In this document: positions 8,045-15,631 of the stretch, one piece after another | Numbering within the stretch: the stretch's first letter is position 1 | Layout of the letters: each line of letters opens with the position of its first letter | From: CAIWTU01 sp035686205 | GTDB lineage: Bacteria > Desulfobacterota > Desulfuromonadia > Geobacterales > Geobacteraceae | Length of the DNA: 24,194 nt | Direction: 5' to 3' | Assembly (NCBI GenBank): GCA_035686205.1 | Contig: DASRZQ010000052.1 | Location: 1 to 24,194 of the forward strand | The notes under the pieces: generated by a model | What the model was told of the DNA's origin: nothing | Databases searched by the model: none | The model's input: only the letters and a program-made list of their open reading frames with translations | Translations under genes and position numbers: made by a program

Positions 8045-8856
8045 TGAGAAAAACCCTTTTTTACTCCGTGCTTCTCCTGGTCGTCGGCTACTGCTGCGGT
8101 CCCTACCTCTGGCAGCTCATTACCAGTCTGAAGCCGGACGGCGAGCTGACGGCCCTGCCGCCGGTCTTTCCCGAACGGGTCACCTTCAGCCATTACGTTT
8201 CAATATTCAGGGAAAGCCGATTTTTCAGGATCATCCTCAACAGCGCGGCCGTTGCCTCCGTCACCACGGTCCTCTCCATCGTCATCGGTTCGCTGGCCGC
8301 GTTCGGGCTTGCAAAACTCAACCTGCGGCGCAAGGGTGTCATACTCGGCTTCGTTCTGTCCGTTTCGATGTTTCCCCCAATAGCGACAGTGTGCCCGCTG
8401 TACCTGGTAATCCGGGCCTTGGGGCTGCGGGATACCTGGTGGGGGCTGGTCCTTACCTACACCACTTTTTCCCTGCCTCTGTCCATATGGACACTGACCG
8501 GCTTCTTTGCCAGGATTCCGGACGAGATTTACCTTGCGGCCCGGGTCGACGGCTGCTCCCCGTTCCAGGCCCTTTGCCGGATAATGCTGCCCGTCGCCGC
8601 TCCCGGCGTATTCACGGCGGCCATCCTTGTTTTCATTTTCGCCTGGAACGAATTCCTGTTCGCCCTAACCCTTACGTCCACGACCGCGTCGCGGACCGTC
8701 CCGGTCGCAATCGCCCTGTTCCCGGGGCTGCACGAGATCCCGTGGGGAGACATCGCAGCCGCTTCGGTGGTCGTTACCGTGCCGCTCCTGGCGCTGGTTT
8801 TTCTCTTCCAGCGGAGGATAGTGGAGGGGCTGACGGCGGGCGCCGTGAAAGGATGA
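8041..8856 (+). CDS. ABC transporter permease, sugar type (MalG/UgpE-like)
   Basis: This is the second inner-membrane permease, 271 residues. The frame is open far upstream (to 7516), but that part overlaps the previous permease in another frame. The true start is the tandem ATGATG at 8041, overlapping the preceding stop by 4 nt. Family features are the N-terminal WQLITSLKPDGEL with a periplasmic loop, NSAAVASVTTVLSIVIGSLA (second membrane segment), and the EAA loop LAARVDGCSPFQALCRIMLP (about 164-185). IFAWNEFLFALTLTS follows, a hallmark of MalG-like permeases. It pairs with the upstream permease to form the channel. Confidence 0.93.
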   Translation: MMRKTLFYSVLLLVVGYCCGPYLWQLITSLKPDGELTALPPVFPERVTFSHYVSIFRESRFFRIILNSAAVASVTTVLSIVIGSLAAFGLAKLNLRRKGVILGFVLSVSMFPPIATVCPLYLVIRALGLRDTWWGLVLTYTTFSLPLSIWTLTGFFARIPDEIYLAARVDGCSPFQALCRIMLPVAAPGVFTAAILVFIFAWNEFLFALTLTSTTASRTVPVAIALFPGLHEIPWGDIAAASVVVTVPLLALVFLFQRRIVEGLTAGAVKG

Positions 8857-8859
8857 CAA

Positions 8860-9927
8860 ATGGCGGAAATACGCTTTGAAAAGATTGAAAAGAGTTTCGG
8901 CAACGTAACTGTAATAAGGGAACTGGACCTGGCCATCGGCGAAGGCGAGTTCTTCACCTTCGTCGGCCCCAGCGGCTGCGGGAAAAGCACGATCCTCAAC
9001 ATGATCGCCGGCCTGGAGCGGGCGGACCGGGGCAGGATATTTTTCGACGATACCATGGTTAACGACCTATCCCCCGGCGACCGGGACGTGGCGATGGTCT
9101 TCCAGAGCTACGCCCTGTACCCGCATATGACAGTCCGGGAGAACCTGGCCTTTCCTCTTCGCATCAGAAAGACCTGCAAAGAGACCATGAACCGCGAGGT
9201 AGATCAAATAGCCGCCCTCCTGGGGCTGGAAGAGCTGCTGTCGAGAAAACCGGGGCAGCTTTCGGGAGGTCAGCGGCAGAGGGTTGCATTGGGTCGGGCC
9301 ATCATCAGGAGGCCGAAGGTCTTTCTCATGGACGAACCGCTGTCAAATCTGGACGCCCGGCTCCGGGTGGAGATGAGGGCCGAGCTGAAAAAGCTGCGCC
9401 GGGAACTGGGGATCACCATTGTGTATGTCACCCACGACCAGGAGGAGGCTCTGAGCCTCTCTGACAGGATAGCTGTGCTGGAAAGCGGCCGGATCAGGCA
9501 ATGCGGCACGGCGCTCGACCTTTATTTAAGGCCGGCCGACATTTTTGTCGCCGGCTTTATCGGCACCCCACCGATGAACGTGGTCCGGGGGACAGTCCGG
9601 GAGGAATCCCCCCTGGTCATCGACTGCAACGGAAGGATCATTTCCCCCTTGACGGAGAATTCGCCGCCGAAGTCTGATGTGCTGGTCGGGATCAGGCCCG
9701 ACGACCTGGCGGTCTCACACGAACAGGAGAAAGGTTCTTTCCGGGTGACTGTCTCGGAAATCGAGCCGGCCGGTCCCTTCAGCTGGGTAGATGTGATCTG
9801 GAACGGCGTCCCCGTCAGGGGAGCTGCACGGCGGGACGAGGGACTTGTCCCCGGCGAAAAGGTTTATGCAGTGTTCGCACCGGAAAATGTGCTTGTGTTC
9901 GATGCGGAGTCCGGAAATAGAACCTGA
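8860..9927 (+). CDS. ABC transporter ATP-binding protein, MalK/UgpC family
   Basis: This 355-residue cytoplasmic ATPase should energise the importer. Walker A is GPSGCGKST (36-44), the Q-loop lies in VFQSYALYPHMTV (Gln82), the signature is LSGGQRQR (134-141), Walker B is VFLMDE (154-159), followed by the D-loop SNLDARLR and the switch His in YVTHDQEE. A C-terminal TOBE/OB-like regulatory domain (about 240-350, with GIRPDDLAVS) is typical of CUT1-type sugar importers and can bind regulators in some relatives. The gene starts 3 nt after the preceding stop. MalK-type ATPases can serve several importers, but here the coupling points to this one. No regulator or glycosidase gene lies next to it. 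Confidence 0.93.
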   Translation: MAEIRFEKIEKSFGNVTVIRELDLAIGEGEFFTFVGPSGCGKSTILNMIAGLERADRGRIFFDDTMVNDLSPGDRDVAMVFQSYALYPHMTVRENLAFPLRIRKTCKETMNREVDQIAALLGLEELLSRKPGQLSGGQRQRVALGRAIIRRPKVFLMDEPLSNLDARLRVEMRAELKKLRRELGITIVYVTHDQEEALSLSDRIAVLESGRIRQCGTALDLYLRPADIFVAGFIGTPPMNVVRGTVREESPLVIDCNGRIISPLTENSPPKSDVLVGIRPDDLAVSHEQEKGSFRVTVSEIEPAGPFSWVDVIWNGVPVRGAARRDEGLVPGEKVYAVFAPENVLVFDAESGNRT

Positions 9928-9989
9928 ACTAACCAGCCGCAATAAAACCCGTTTCACGGGGATCCGGGTTCAATCTTGTTACAAAGTAA

Positions 9990-10178
9990 TTTTGCGTACA
10001 TCCGCAGGCCGGGGAAGCGGTTAACACCATCATGGGTATGAAATTCTCCTTTGCTCGTAATGCTCCGTCAATCATTCTTACCGACGATTACAACCCGCTG
10101 GATTTCTACGATAAGTGGCTCAAGGAGGAATTGAGAAAAAGAATCCTGAACAACACCGTAGCGGAAATAATCACCTGA
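9990..10178 (+). pseudogene. Decayed C-terminal tail resembling a spermidine-synthase-like protein
   Basis: After an in-frame TAA at 9987, an open stretch encodes FCVHPQAGEAVNTIMGMKFS, then APSIILTDDYNPLDFYDKWL and KEELRKRILNNT, ending at 10178. An ATG at 10032 would give a 48-residue peptide, but family-like sequence begins before it and there is no ribosome site. The pattern 'LTDDYNP.D..D.WLKE..R..IL' recalls the C-terminus of long spermidine-synthase-like (fused SpeE) proteins in deltaproteobacteria. That identification is from memory. The typical TDWDILL ending is replaced by NTVAEIIT. A small real ORF cannot be excluded. Confidence 0.45.
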
Positions 10179-10351
10179 CAGGAAATACGGTGTCGCGATA
10201 ATGGTCAGGACAAGGTTTTCGCATTGGGAAACCTTGAGATTCAAATTTCATAAAGACAATACATTATGTTTTTTCTATTGCCGTTTCAGGACAAAATGAT
10301 TATATTTCGACTTCATTTATGGCATGGAAAGAAGAAAAGGGGCAGCATTTT

Positions 10352-10690
10352 ATGTATCTTGAAGAAGCTCTTGAAATTCTCGTCAAGGAATGGACGCAAC
10401 TGGAAACCATCGGGGAAACCGATCTTGCTCTGGCAGACGTGGTCAAAAAGCTTGGCGGCGAAAGCTGGAAGGGTATCAATCCGGAGCTTTCACCCGGAGA
10501 GGTTGCCGGTCTGATTGAGCAGGACATGAAACGCCTGGGAGTATCGTCCATGGCGGAGACTTTCATCAGCCGGTTCAGGACGGAAGACGAACTTTTGACG
10601 GAGACAAGCCTTTACGACCTGGTAAGTGAGCTTGGCATACGGGAGGGCTTTCATGGGCGGGAGGAAGAATTTCAGGGACAAAATGCCTGA
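10352..10690 (+). CDS. Hypothetical soluble protein
   Basis: This encodes 112 residues of unknown function, acidic and largely helical (MYLEEALEILVKEWTQLETI; LSPGEVAGLIEQDMKRLGVS). The ATG at 10352 follows AAGGGG by about 9 nt. The upstream in-frame ATG at 10319 has no ribosome site and adds the Lys-rich MAWKEEKGQHF. No signal peptide, cysteine motif or membrane segment is seen. The C-terminus (DLVSELGIREGFHGREEEFQ) is charged. An intrinsic terminator follows 70 nt after the stop, making it a single-gene unit. The orderly helical pattern and consistent codon use argue that it is real. Confidence 0.65.
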   Translation: MYLEEALEILVKEWTQLETIGETDLALADVVKKLGGESWKGINPELSPGEVAGLIEQDMKRLGVSSMAETFISRFRTEDELLTETSLYDLVSELGIREGFHGREEEFQGQNA

Positions 10691-10759
10691 TTCTTTTCTC
10701 CCATCGTTTCGTACATCACATATTTTCTGACATCAGTTGGAAAATCAACTTGTTTATCC

Positions 10760-10800
10760 AGGGTGAAACGGTGACTGTCGCCGTTTCACCCTTTGATTTT
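10760..10800 (+). terminator. Intrinsic terminator between convergent genes
   Basis: An 11-bp stem of GGGTGAAACGG (10761-10771) with CCGTTTCACCC (10781-10791), extended by an A-T pair, has a 9-nt loop and is followed by TTGATTTTT. It ends the hypothetical gene at 10352-10690. The minus-strand side has no good T-run but the hairpin may still protect the convergent transcript. Confidence 0.85.
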
Positions 10801-11466
10801 TCAAATATTGTTCTTCCTGAAACGTTTTGCCGCCATGCCCGACAATCCGCTCAACAATAGAAGACCGGAAGGAATAATCGGTACCGTAGCGGGTTGACTG
10901 GTGGGTATAAGGCCAGGGTCCAGCAGCGCCGTGACCCCGCTGGCGCCTCCGAAATCCTCGAAGAAATTTACGGTAATCTCGTGTGTACCCGGCAACAGGT
11001 GTATTGTGCCCGCTACAGTTTGCGGAGAGTGTCCGCCGCCATTATCAACCGTCGGCTTGCCATCGACATAAAGGATTGATCCGTCATCGGAATTGGTAGC
11101 GAAAAAATAATCACGTTCCGTATAGGCGGTGAACCAGCCGGTCAACGTGGCGCCGAAATTCTGCAACCCGTTCGGATGCCAGTCCGGCGAGTTGAAATCG
11201 ATGACGCCGCTCGGCGCCATGGCGGGACAGTGCAGGGTAAACTGACCGAAAGGTCCATAGTTCACAATGAACGAGTAATCCATCCATTCTACATTGGTTG
11301 AACTCACAAGACCCGAGAACGGCGTTCCGTCTCCCGTCTGTGTGTGCCCTGAGTACACGTCCACCTGGTAGGTTATGGCCGCCTCCGCCCTGGCACAGAA
11401 CATTGCGGTGATGCCCGCGATTGCGACAGCCATCAAAAACCGGCCTGCAAATGATTTGTGACGCAT
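10801..11466 (-). CDS. Secreted PA14-like domain protein with C-terminal sorting-like tail
   Basis: This 221-residue exported protein has a Sec signal peptide (KSFAGRFLMAVAIAGITAMF, cut near ARAEA/AITYQV). The middle resembles a PA14 beta-barrel: FGATLTGWFTAYTERDYFFA, then SDDGSILYVDGKPTVDNGG and HLLPGTHEITVNFFEDFGG. PA14 domains often bind carbohydrate; in this type the SDDG and DNGG acidic loops could hold calcium. The C-terminus VPIIPSGLLLLSGLSGMAAK followed by RFRKNNI is a short proline motif, hydrophobic segment and basic end. This is the layout of PEP-CTERM and related surface-sorting signals, but in a variant form. Translation probably starts at the ATG at 11464-11466, after AAGGAGGG. 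Likely an envelope or exopolysaccharide-linked protein; the exosortase would lie elsewhere. Confidence 0.75.
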   Translation of the reverse strand: MRHKSFAGRFLMAVAIAGITAMFCARAEAAITYQVDVYSGHTQTGDGTPFSGLVSSTNVEWMDYSFIVNYGPFGQFTLHCPAMAPSGVIDFNSPDWHPNGLQNFGATLTGWFTAYTERDYFFATNSDDGSILYVDGKPTVDNGGGHSPQTVAGTIHLLPGTHEITVNFFEDFGGASGVTALLDPGLIPTSQPATVPIIPSGLLLLSGLSGMAAKRFRKNNI

Positions 11467-11576
11467 GTTGCCCTCCTTTTTCGGGTTGTGTAACAAAAGC
11501 CGCCCAACGGTACCCGGTTACCTTGAGCGGGTCTTCACTTTATTACTACGAAAACAATATGCGTTTGCAGCTAGAA

Positions 11577-11588
11577 TTAGCATGCTAA
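11577..11588. promoter_or_regulatory. 12-bp perfect palindrome, operator-like
   Basis: TTAGCATGCTAA is a perfect palindrome lying immediately downstream of the predicted start of transcription (about 11591, minus strand) of the PA14 gene. A protein bound there could block initiation or elongation. No second copy was noticed in the window. Confidence 0.4.
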
Positions 11589-11597
11589 CATTAGATA

Positions 11598-11625
11598 ATT
11601 TTATACGTATATTTTTAACCGTCAA
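11598..11625 (-). promoter_or_regulatory. Sigma-70 promoter of the PA14 gene
   Basis: On the minus strand TTGACG (11620-11625) is followed by a 16-nt spacer and TAAAAT (11598-11603), each matching five of six consensus positions. It would give an untranslated leader of about 125 nt before the ATG at 11466. Confidence 0.6.
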
Positions 11626-12048
11626 GTAAATTCTGGGAATTATTTCTCCCAAATTTTTATTTATTTTGTTTATTTTAATTATCAAAAAGTATTACCAAAA
11701 TATTTATCCTGTTTAATCGCTGACATAACTTCAAATTCATCCTGTTTGAAATTTCTTGTTCTGATGTTGCGCAGAACTTTTTTCGACAGAAGTATTTCAA
11801 ACCTTTCGACTTTTAGACGCGACTTTCATGATTCATTACGGAGTCGGTTCTAACAACGGATTTTGCCCTTCCTTTTTCCTGAGCAACGGCGCAAGAATAA
11901 TCATCCTCTAATTACCCACTCTTCCCCAGTGTCTTTGTTTCAAACTGCCTCAAAAAACTTATTTCTTCTCATTGTTCAGGAAAGGTCACACATTCGCATA
12001 TCCAAAGTATTGCTTTTATTTCAATATGGTAGCTAATTGATTATATTA

Positions 12049-12067
12049 AATACAATTAAGTTGTATT
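12049..12067. promoter_or_regulatory. Inverted repeat upstream of the chemoreceptor gene
   Basis: AATACAA (12049-12055) and TTGTATT (12061-12067) are perfect 7-nt arms around TTAAG, 57 nt before the start codon. The form fits a dimeric repressor or activator site. No convincing sigma-70, sigma-28 or sigma-54 promoter could be placed next to it. Confidence 0.35.
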
Positions 12068-12124
12068 CAGAATGAAATTGTGTTAATTCGATTTCTTATA
12101 TCATTAATACTTTGGAGGAAGCCG

Positions 12125-14683
12125 GTGCTGTTGAACAAACGGATGCAATTCATCATGAGAAACTGGTCTCTCGGAAAAAAACTCATCGTCGCGGAAGCCC
12201 TGCTCGTTTTTGTGCTGCTGTCCGCTTTTACCTTCTACGTCGACAAATACAGTGAAACCCTGCTTGAGAGAAACCATATCGACGACATGAAACGTCAGGT
12301 GAATCTGGCCAGAGATATACTGGAGGTATATGACCATACGGTTACACAGAGCACCGAACAATTAACAAACGTATTCATCTCTTACTTTCCGGAGCGATTC
12401 AGCATCGACCCCCGGCACACCGTCCGTATAGGTACGGTGGAAACTCCGGTGCTGCTGCACGGAAAAAGAGCGCTCAACCTGGACCACGAGACCATCGATC
12501 GCTTTACGAAAATGACCGGTGCAGTCGCGACCGTTTTTGCCAGAGAAGGCAACGACTTCGTCCGCATCACTACCTCCCTCAAGAAACAGGACGGCTCCAG
12601 GGCATTAGGCACCATGCTGGGCAACCGGCACCCCGCCTACAACAACATTATTAATGGACAAAGCTATCTCGGACGGGCCACTCTCTTCGGCCGCGATTAT
12701 TCGACCAAATATGTGCCGATCAAGGGGACAGACGGAAAAGTCATAGGCATTCTGTTCGTTGGGTTCGACACCAGCGAGGCCCTGAATTTCATGAAACGGC
12801 AGATAAATGCGATCAGGATCGGCAAAACCGGCTACATTTTCGCCCTGAATACCGAAGAGGGGGAACATCAGGGGACTCTCGTCATTCATCCCCGTGAGGA
12901 GGGGAAAAACATACTCAATGCCAAAGATGCGGACGGCCGTGAGTTTGTAAAGGAAATGCTCAGGAAAAGACATGGTGTGGCCCGCTTTCCCTGGACCAGT
13001 GACGGCAATGGTTCCAGGGATATGGTGGCGGCTTACACTTACCTTGACTCATGGAAGATGATCCTTGCGGCAGGCGCATTTGAGGACGAGATAACCGCAG
13101 ACATAATCCAGATGCGCGATACCCTCCTGGCAACCAGCATACTAATTGTACTTGTTATTATCGGCGTTCTTTTTTACGCTGCCCGTCGCATGGTCGTCAT
13201 GCCACTTCGCCAGGCTGTCGAATTTGCAGGAATTGTGGCGGGAGGAGACCTTTCCAGATCTCTGGAGGTCCATAACCGCGATGAAATAGGCCTTCTCGGC
13301 GAGGCCCTCAACCAGATGGTTTCGGGGCTTAAGGAAATGATCGGCAAAATACGCGAAACATCAAGCCGGTTGGCGAACGCGGCAAACCAGATTTCCGGCA
13401 ATTCCGGCCATTTGGCCGAAGCCGCCCATACCCAGAATTCGGCGGCAATGGAAACAACGGGCACCATGAGCCAGATGGCCGCCTCCATCCAGTCGGTCGC
13501 GGCTAATACCGACTCACTGGCAGGCAATGCCGACGCGGTATTATCTTCCATTCAGGAGTTGGGTGCGTCGGGCGAGCAGGTTGCAAAAAACGCCGAGGTA
13601 ATGGCGTCTTCGGTTGCGCAGGTTTCCTCGACAATCGAGCAGATGACGCTCTCAATCAGTTGCATGGCCGGAAATAACCGCGAGTTGCAGAACGTTGTCA
13701 GCGAATCAGCGGCAAATATTGAACAACTGGCGGTCTCGATCAGGGAGGCGGCCAGGAATGTGGAAGAGGCGGATATTGTGGCCAAGTCGGCGGCCAGGGA
13801 GGCTGCACAGGGAGAAGACGCTATTCACGAGGCGCTGGCGGCCATGACCAGGGTTGGCGACGCAATCGAAAAGACCGCTTCGTCGCTTGTCAACCTCGGC
13901 AAACGCTCCGAAGAAATCGGCAACATAATCCGTGTAATCAGCGGAATAGCCGATCAGTCCAATCTTTTGGCCCTCAACGCCTCCATCCAGGCGGCCCAGG
14001 CAGGTGACGCAGGGCGGGGATTCGCCGTGGTGGCCGAAGAGATGCGAAAGCTTGCCGGTCAATGCGCCGACGCCACGAGGGAAATCGGGGCAGTGATAAG
14101 CCAGGTGCAGGCCGATACCGCCGAGACTGTCAGTTTCGGAGAAATGGCGGCGCTGGAAGCCCAGGCATCCATGGAGCTCTCCGGTGCTGCCGGCAACTCG
14201 CTGGCCAATATAGTCAAGAGCATCGAACAAACGAGTGATCTTATGTCCAGCATTGCGCGCATGACCGCCGAACAGGCGGATGCCTCAAGCCACGTGATTA
14301 CGGCCGTTGAGAAAATGAGTCGGGCAAGTGACGTGCTGGCAAATACCGCACAGGAGCAGTCGCAGGGCAGCGGACAAATCAGGAGCGCGGTGGATGTCAT
14401 GAACGACTTGACCGGGCAGGTGACCCTTTCCACAAAAGAGCAGTCGCTGGCCGCACGTCAGATACTGGATGCTGTGAACTCCATGAACGCCATGACCCAG
14501 CAGGTGGCCAACGCCACGGCGGAACAAAAAACCGGCGTCAACGTGGTTGTTTCCTCGGTTGAAAATATCAGCAATATCACGCGGGGAAACCTTGAATCCA
14601 TCGAGCAGCTTTCCCTTGCCACACGGAGTCTCTCCCAGCAGGCAATCGATCTGGCTGCCCTTATTGAGGAATTTACGGTCTAA
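12125..14683 (+). CDS. Methyl-accepting chemotaxis protein with periplasmic Cache domain
   Basis: This is an 852-residue transmembrane chemoreceptor. The start is the GTG at 12125, 6 nt after GGAGG; the longer open frame from 12080 lacks a site. TM1 is about residues 19-38. The periplasmic part resembles the Cache3-Cache2 fusion type (RFTKMTGAVATVFAREGNDF; YLGRATLFGRDYSTKYVPIK; GTDGKVIGILFVGFD). TM2 is near 333-357, HAMP about 357-410, then a long coiled-coil signalling domain. Its hairpin tip is IADQSNLLALNASIQAAQAG (about 613-632) followed by RGFAVVAEEMRKLA. Compared with the usual NAAIEAARAGE, the tip has Q for E, Q for R and D for E. No C-terminal CheR-tethering pentapeptide is present (ends IEEFTV). 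The ligand is unknown; Cache domains commonly bind small organic acids or amines. No che genes are nearby. Confidence 0.93.
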   Translation: MLLNKRMQFIMRNWSLGKKLIVAEALLVFVLLSAFTFYVDKYSETLLERNHIDDMKRQVNLARDILEVYDHTVTQSTEQLTNVFISYFPERFSIDPRHTVRIGTVETPVLLHGKRALNLDHETIDRFTKMTGAVATVFAREGNDFVRITTSLKKQDGSRALGTMLGNRHPAYNNIINGQSYLGRATLFGRDYSTKYVPIKGTDGKVIGILFVGFDTSEALNFMKRQINAIRIGKTGYIFALNTEEGEHQGTLVIHPREEGKNILNAKDADGREFVKEMLRKRHGVARFPWTSDGNGSRDMVAAYTYLDSWKMILAAGAFEDEITADIIQMRDTLLATSILIVLVIIGVLFYAARRMVVMPLRQAVEFAGIVAGGDLSRSLEVHNRDEIGLLGEALNQMVSGLKEMIGKIRETSSRLANAANQISGNSGHLAEAAHTQNSAAMETTGTMSQMAASIQSVAANTDSLAGNADAVLSSIQELGASGEQVAKNAEVMASSVAQVSSTIEQMTLSISCMAGNNRELQNVVSESAANIEQLAVSIREAARNVEEADIVAKSAAREAAQGEDAIHEALAAMTRVGDAIEKTASSLVNLGKRSEEIGNIIRVISGIADQSNLLALNASIQAAQAGDAGRGFAVVAEEMRKLAGQCADATREIGAVISQVQADTAETVSFGEMAALEAQASMELSGAAGNSLANIVKSIEQTSDLMSSIARMTAEQADASSHVITAVEKMSRASDVLANTAQEQSQGSGQIRSAVDVMNDLTGQVTLSTKEQSLAARQILDAVNSMNAMTQQVANATAEQKTGVNVVVSSVENISNITRGNLESIEQLSLATRSLSQQAIDLAALIEEFTV

Positions 14684-14749
14684 TCAACCCGGAATTTCAC
14701 TGCATTCACCGTAGATTTGCCTGAACCTTTCTCCTCTTCGCGCAGACCT

Positions 14750-15286
14750 TCAATATCCGGACTGCATCCTGTCCTCCATGTACCGGCTGAGCGCCCGGCG
14801 CATCGATTCGAAGGCGATCCGCCCGTATTCCACTGCTTCCGGTTCTACCCATATGACGTCTTCCAGGTCATCATCGGCCTTCACCTCCGGCCGCTCATCC
14901 CATCGCGACAGAAAGATCAAGTCCAGCGTATCGTACACAATACCACGATACGGGTACCTGTTCGGAACGGAGAAGAGATAGCGCAATTCCGGGAGGTCTA
15001 TGCCAAGTTCTTCCTTTACCTCCCGCCGCGCCGCTTCCTCCCCCGTCTCCCCCTGCTCGACGAACCCGCCGGGCAAATCAAGCATGCCGCACCCGGGATC
15101 ATGCTTCCTCACCCCGAAGAGAATCTTCCCCCGCCACTCAATGATTACGGCTACAGCCGCCGCGGCATTCAGAAAGAGCACGAACCCGCATTCGGAGCAC
15201 TCGAAACTCTTCGGCCAAGGCCAGCGCAGGGATTCTCCGCCGCATCCGGGGCAGTGCGTTATCGTTGGATATGCAGAAGCACTCAT
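14750..15286 (-). CDS. Nudix hydrolase with N-terminal zinc ribbon
   Basis: This 178-residue enzyme of the Nudix superfamily hydrolyses a nucleoside diphosphate linked to another group. Two CxxC pairs (CPGC at 12-15 and CSEC at 30-33) form a zinc ribbon like that in NADH pyrophosphatase-related proteins. The Nudix box fits Gx5Ex7REUxEExGU exactly: residues 74-96, with GFVEQGETGEEAARREVKEE at its core. The larger NudC-specific C-terminal SQPWPFPxS motif is absent, so it should be called simply a Nudix hydrolase. GGGATGGGAA precedes the ATG. It converges with the chemoreceptor gene, ending 66 nt from it, and is divergent from the stress-protein gene. Confidence 0.92.
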   Translation of the reverse strand: MSASAYPTITHCPGCGGESLRWPWPKSFECSECGFVLFLNAAAAVAVIIEWRGKILFGVRKHDPGCGMLDLPGGFVEQGETGEEAARREVKEELGIDLPELRYLFSVPNRYPYRGIVYDTLDLIFLSRWDERPEVKADDDLEDVIWVEPEAVEYGRIAFESMRRALSRYMEDRMQSGY

Positions 15287-15631
15287 TTCCCATCCCTTTT
15301 AAAAATGCCGAAATAGTTCAATAATTCGTCTGCCATGTTTATCATTTCTGCCAGTCGATCCTTACCCTGGTTTTTGGTCAAAACATCCCTTTCATTTTCA
15401 GGCACAATATATAATTGCAATTTTATAATACTGTATTATGATTCTGACAGCTTATGAATCGCGCACCGTATCCTCCGTATCCTAAATGAAGACATGCCAT
15501 TTGGCGCCTCTTTATTACGGCTGAACTGACAACGCGGTTTCGCCTGACACCCTGCAAATGACGGGCACTTAAAATACCCATGGCAAATGAAGCCATAATT
15601 ACAGCCACATTATTCCCATAGGAGATTTGCA
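15287..15631. other. Divergent intergenic region Nudix / universal stress protein
   Basis: About 345 nt between divergent genes. The centre (15410-15440) is very AT-rich and carries two palindromes, described separately. No certain -35/-10 pair could be assigned to either side, and no ORF with a ribosome site is present. Confidence 0.45.
15413..15439. promoter_or_regulatory. Two adjacent palindromes in the divergent region
   Basis: AATTGCAATT (15413-15422) is a perfect 10-bp palindrome. Three bases later ATAATAC-T-GTATTAT (15425-15439) has perfect 7-nt arms around a single base. Together they form a plausible shared operator for the divergent Nudix and stress-protein genes. AT-richness raises the chance of coincidence. 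Confidence 0.35.

Larger units (their letters stand above)
11467..12124. other. Long AT-rich divergent intergenic region
   Basis: About 660 nt separate the minus-strand PA14 gene from the plus-strand chemoreceptor. The AT content is much higher than in the genes. It holds a minus-strand promoter (11598-11625), a 12-bp palindrome (11577-11588) and an inverted repeat (12049-12067). No ORF with a ribosome site was found and no RNA gene was recognised in 11700-12040. Confidence 0.5.

Noticed and set aside
7866..8879. Open frame of 337 codons overlapping both the second permease and the ATPase start
   Set aside because: It is out of frame with two clearly functional ABC genes and shows no motif.
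14717..15316. Plus-strand open frame of 199 codons
   Set aside because: It is antisense to the Nudix gene, whose Nudix box and zinc ribbon are intact.
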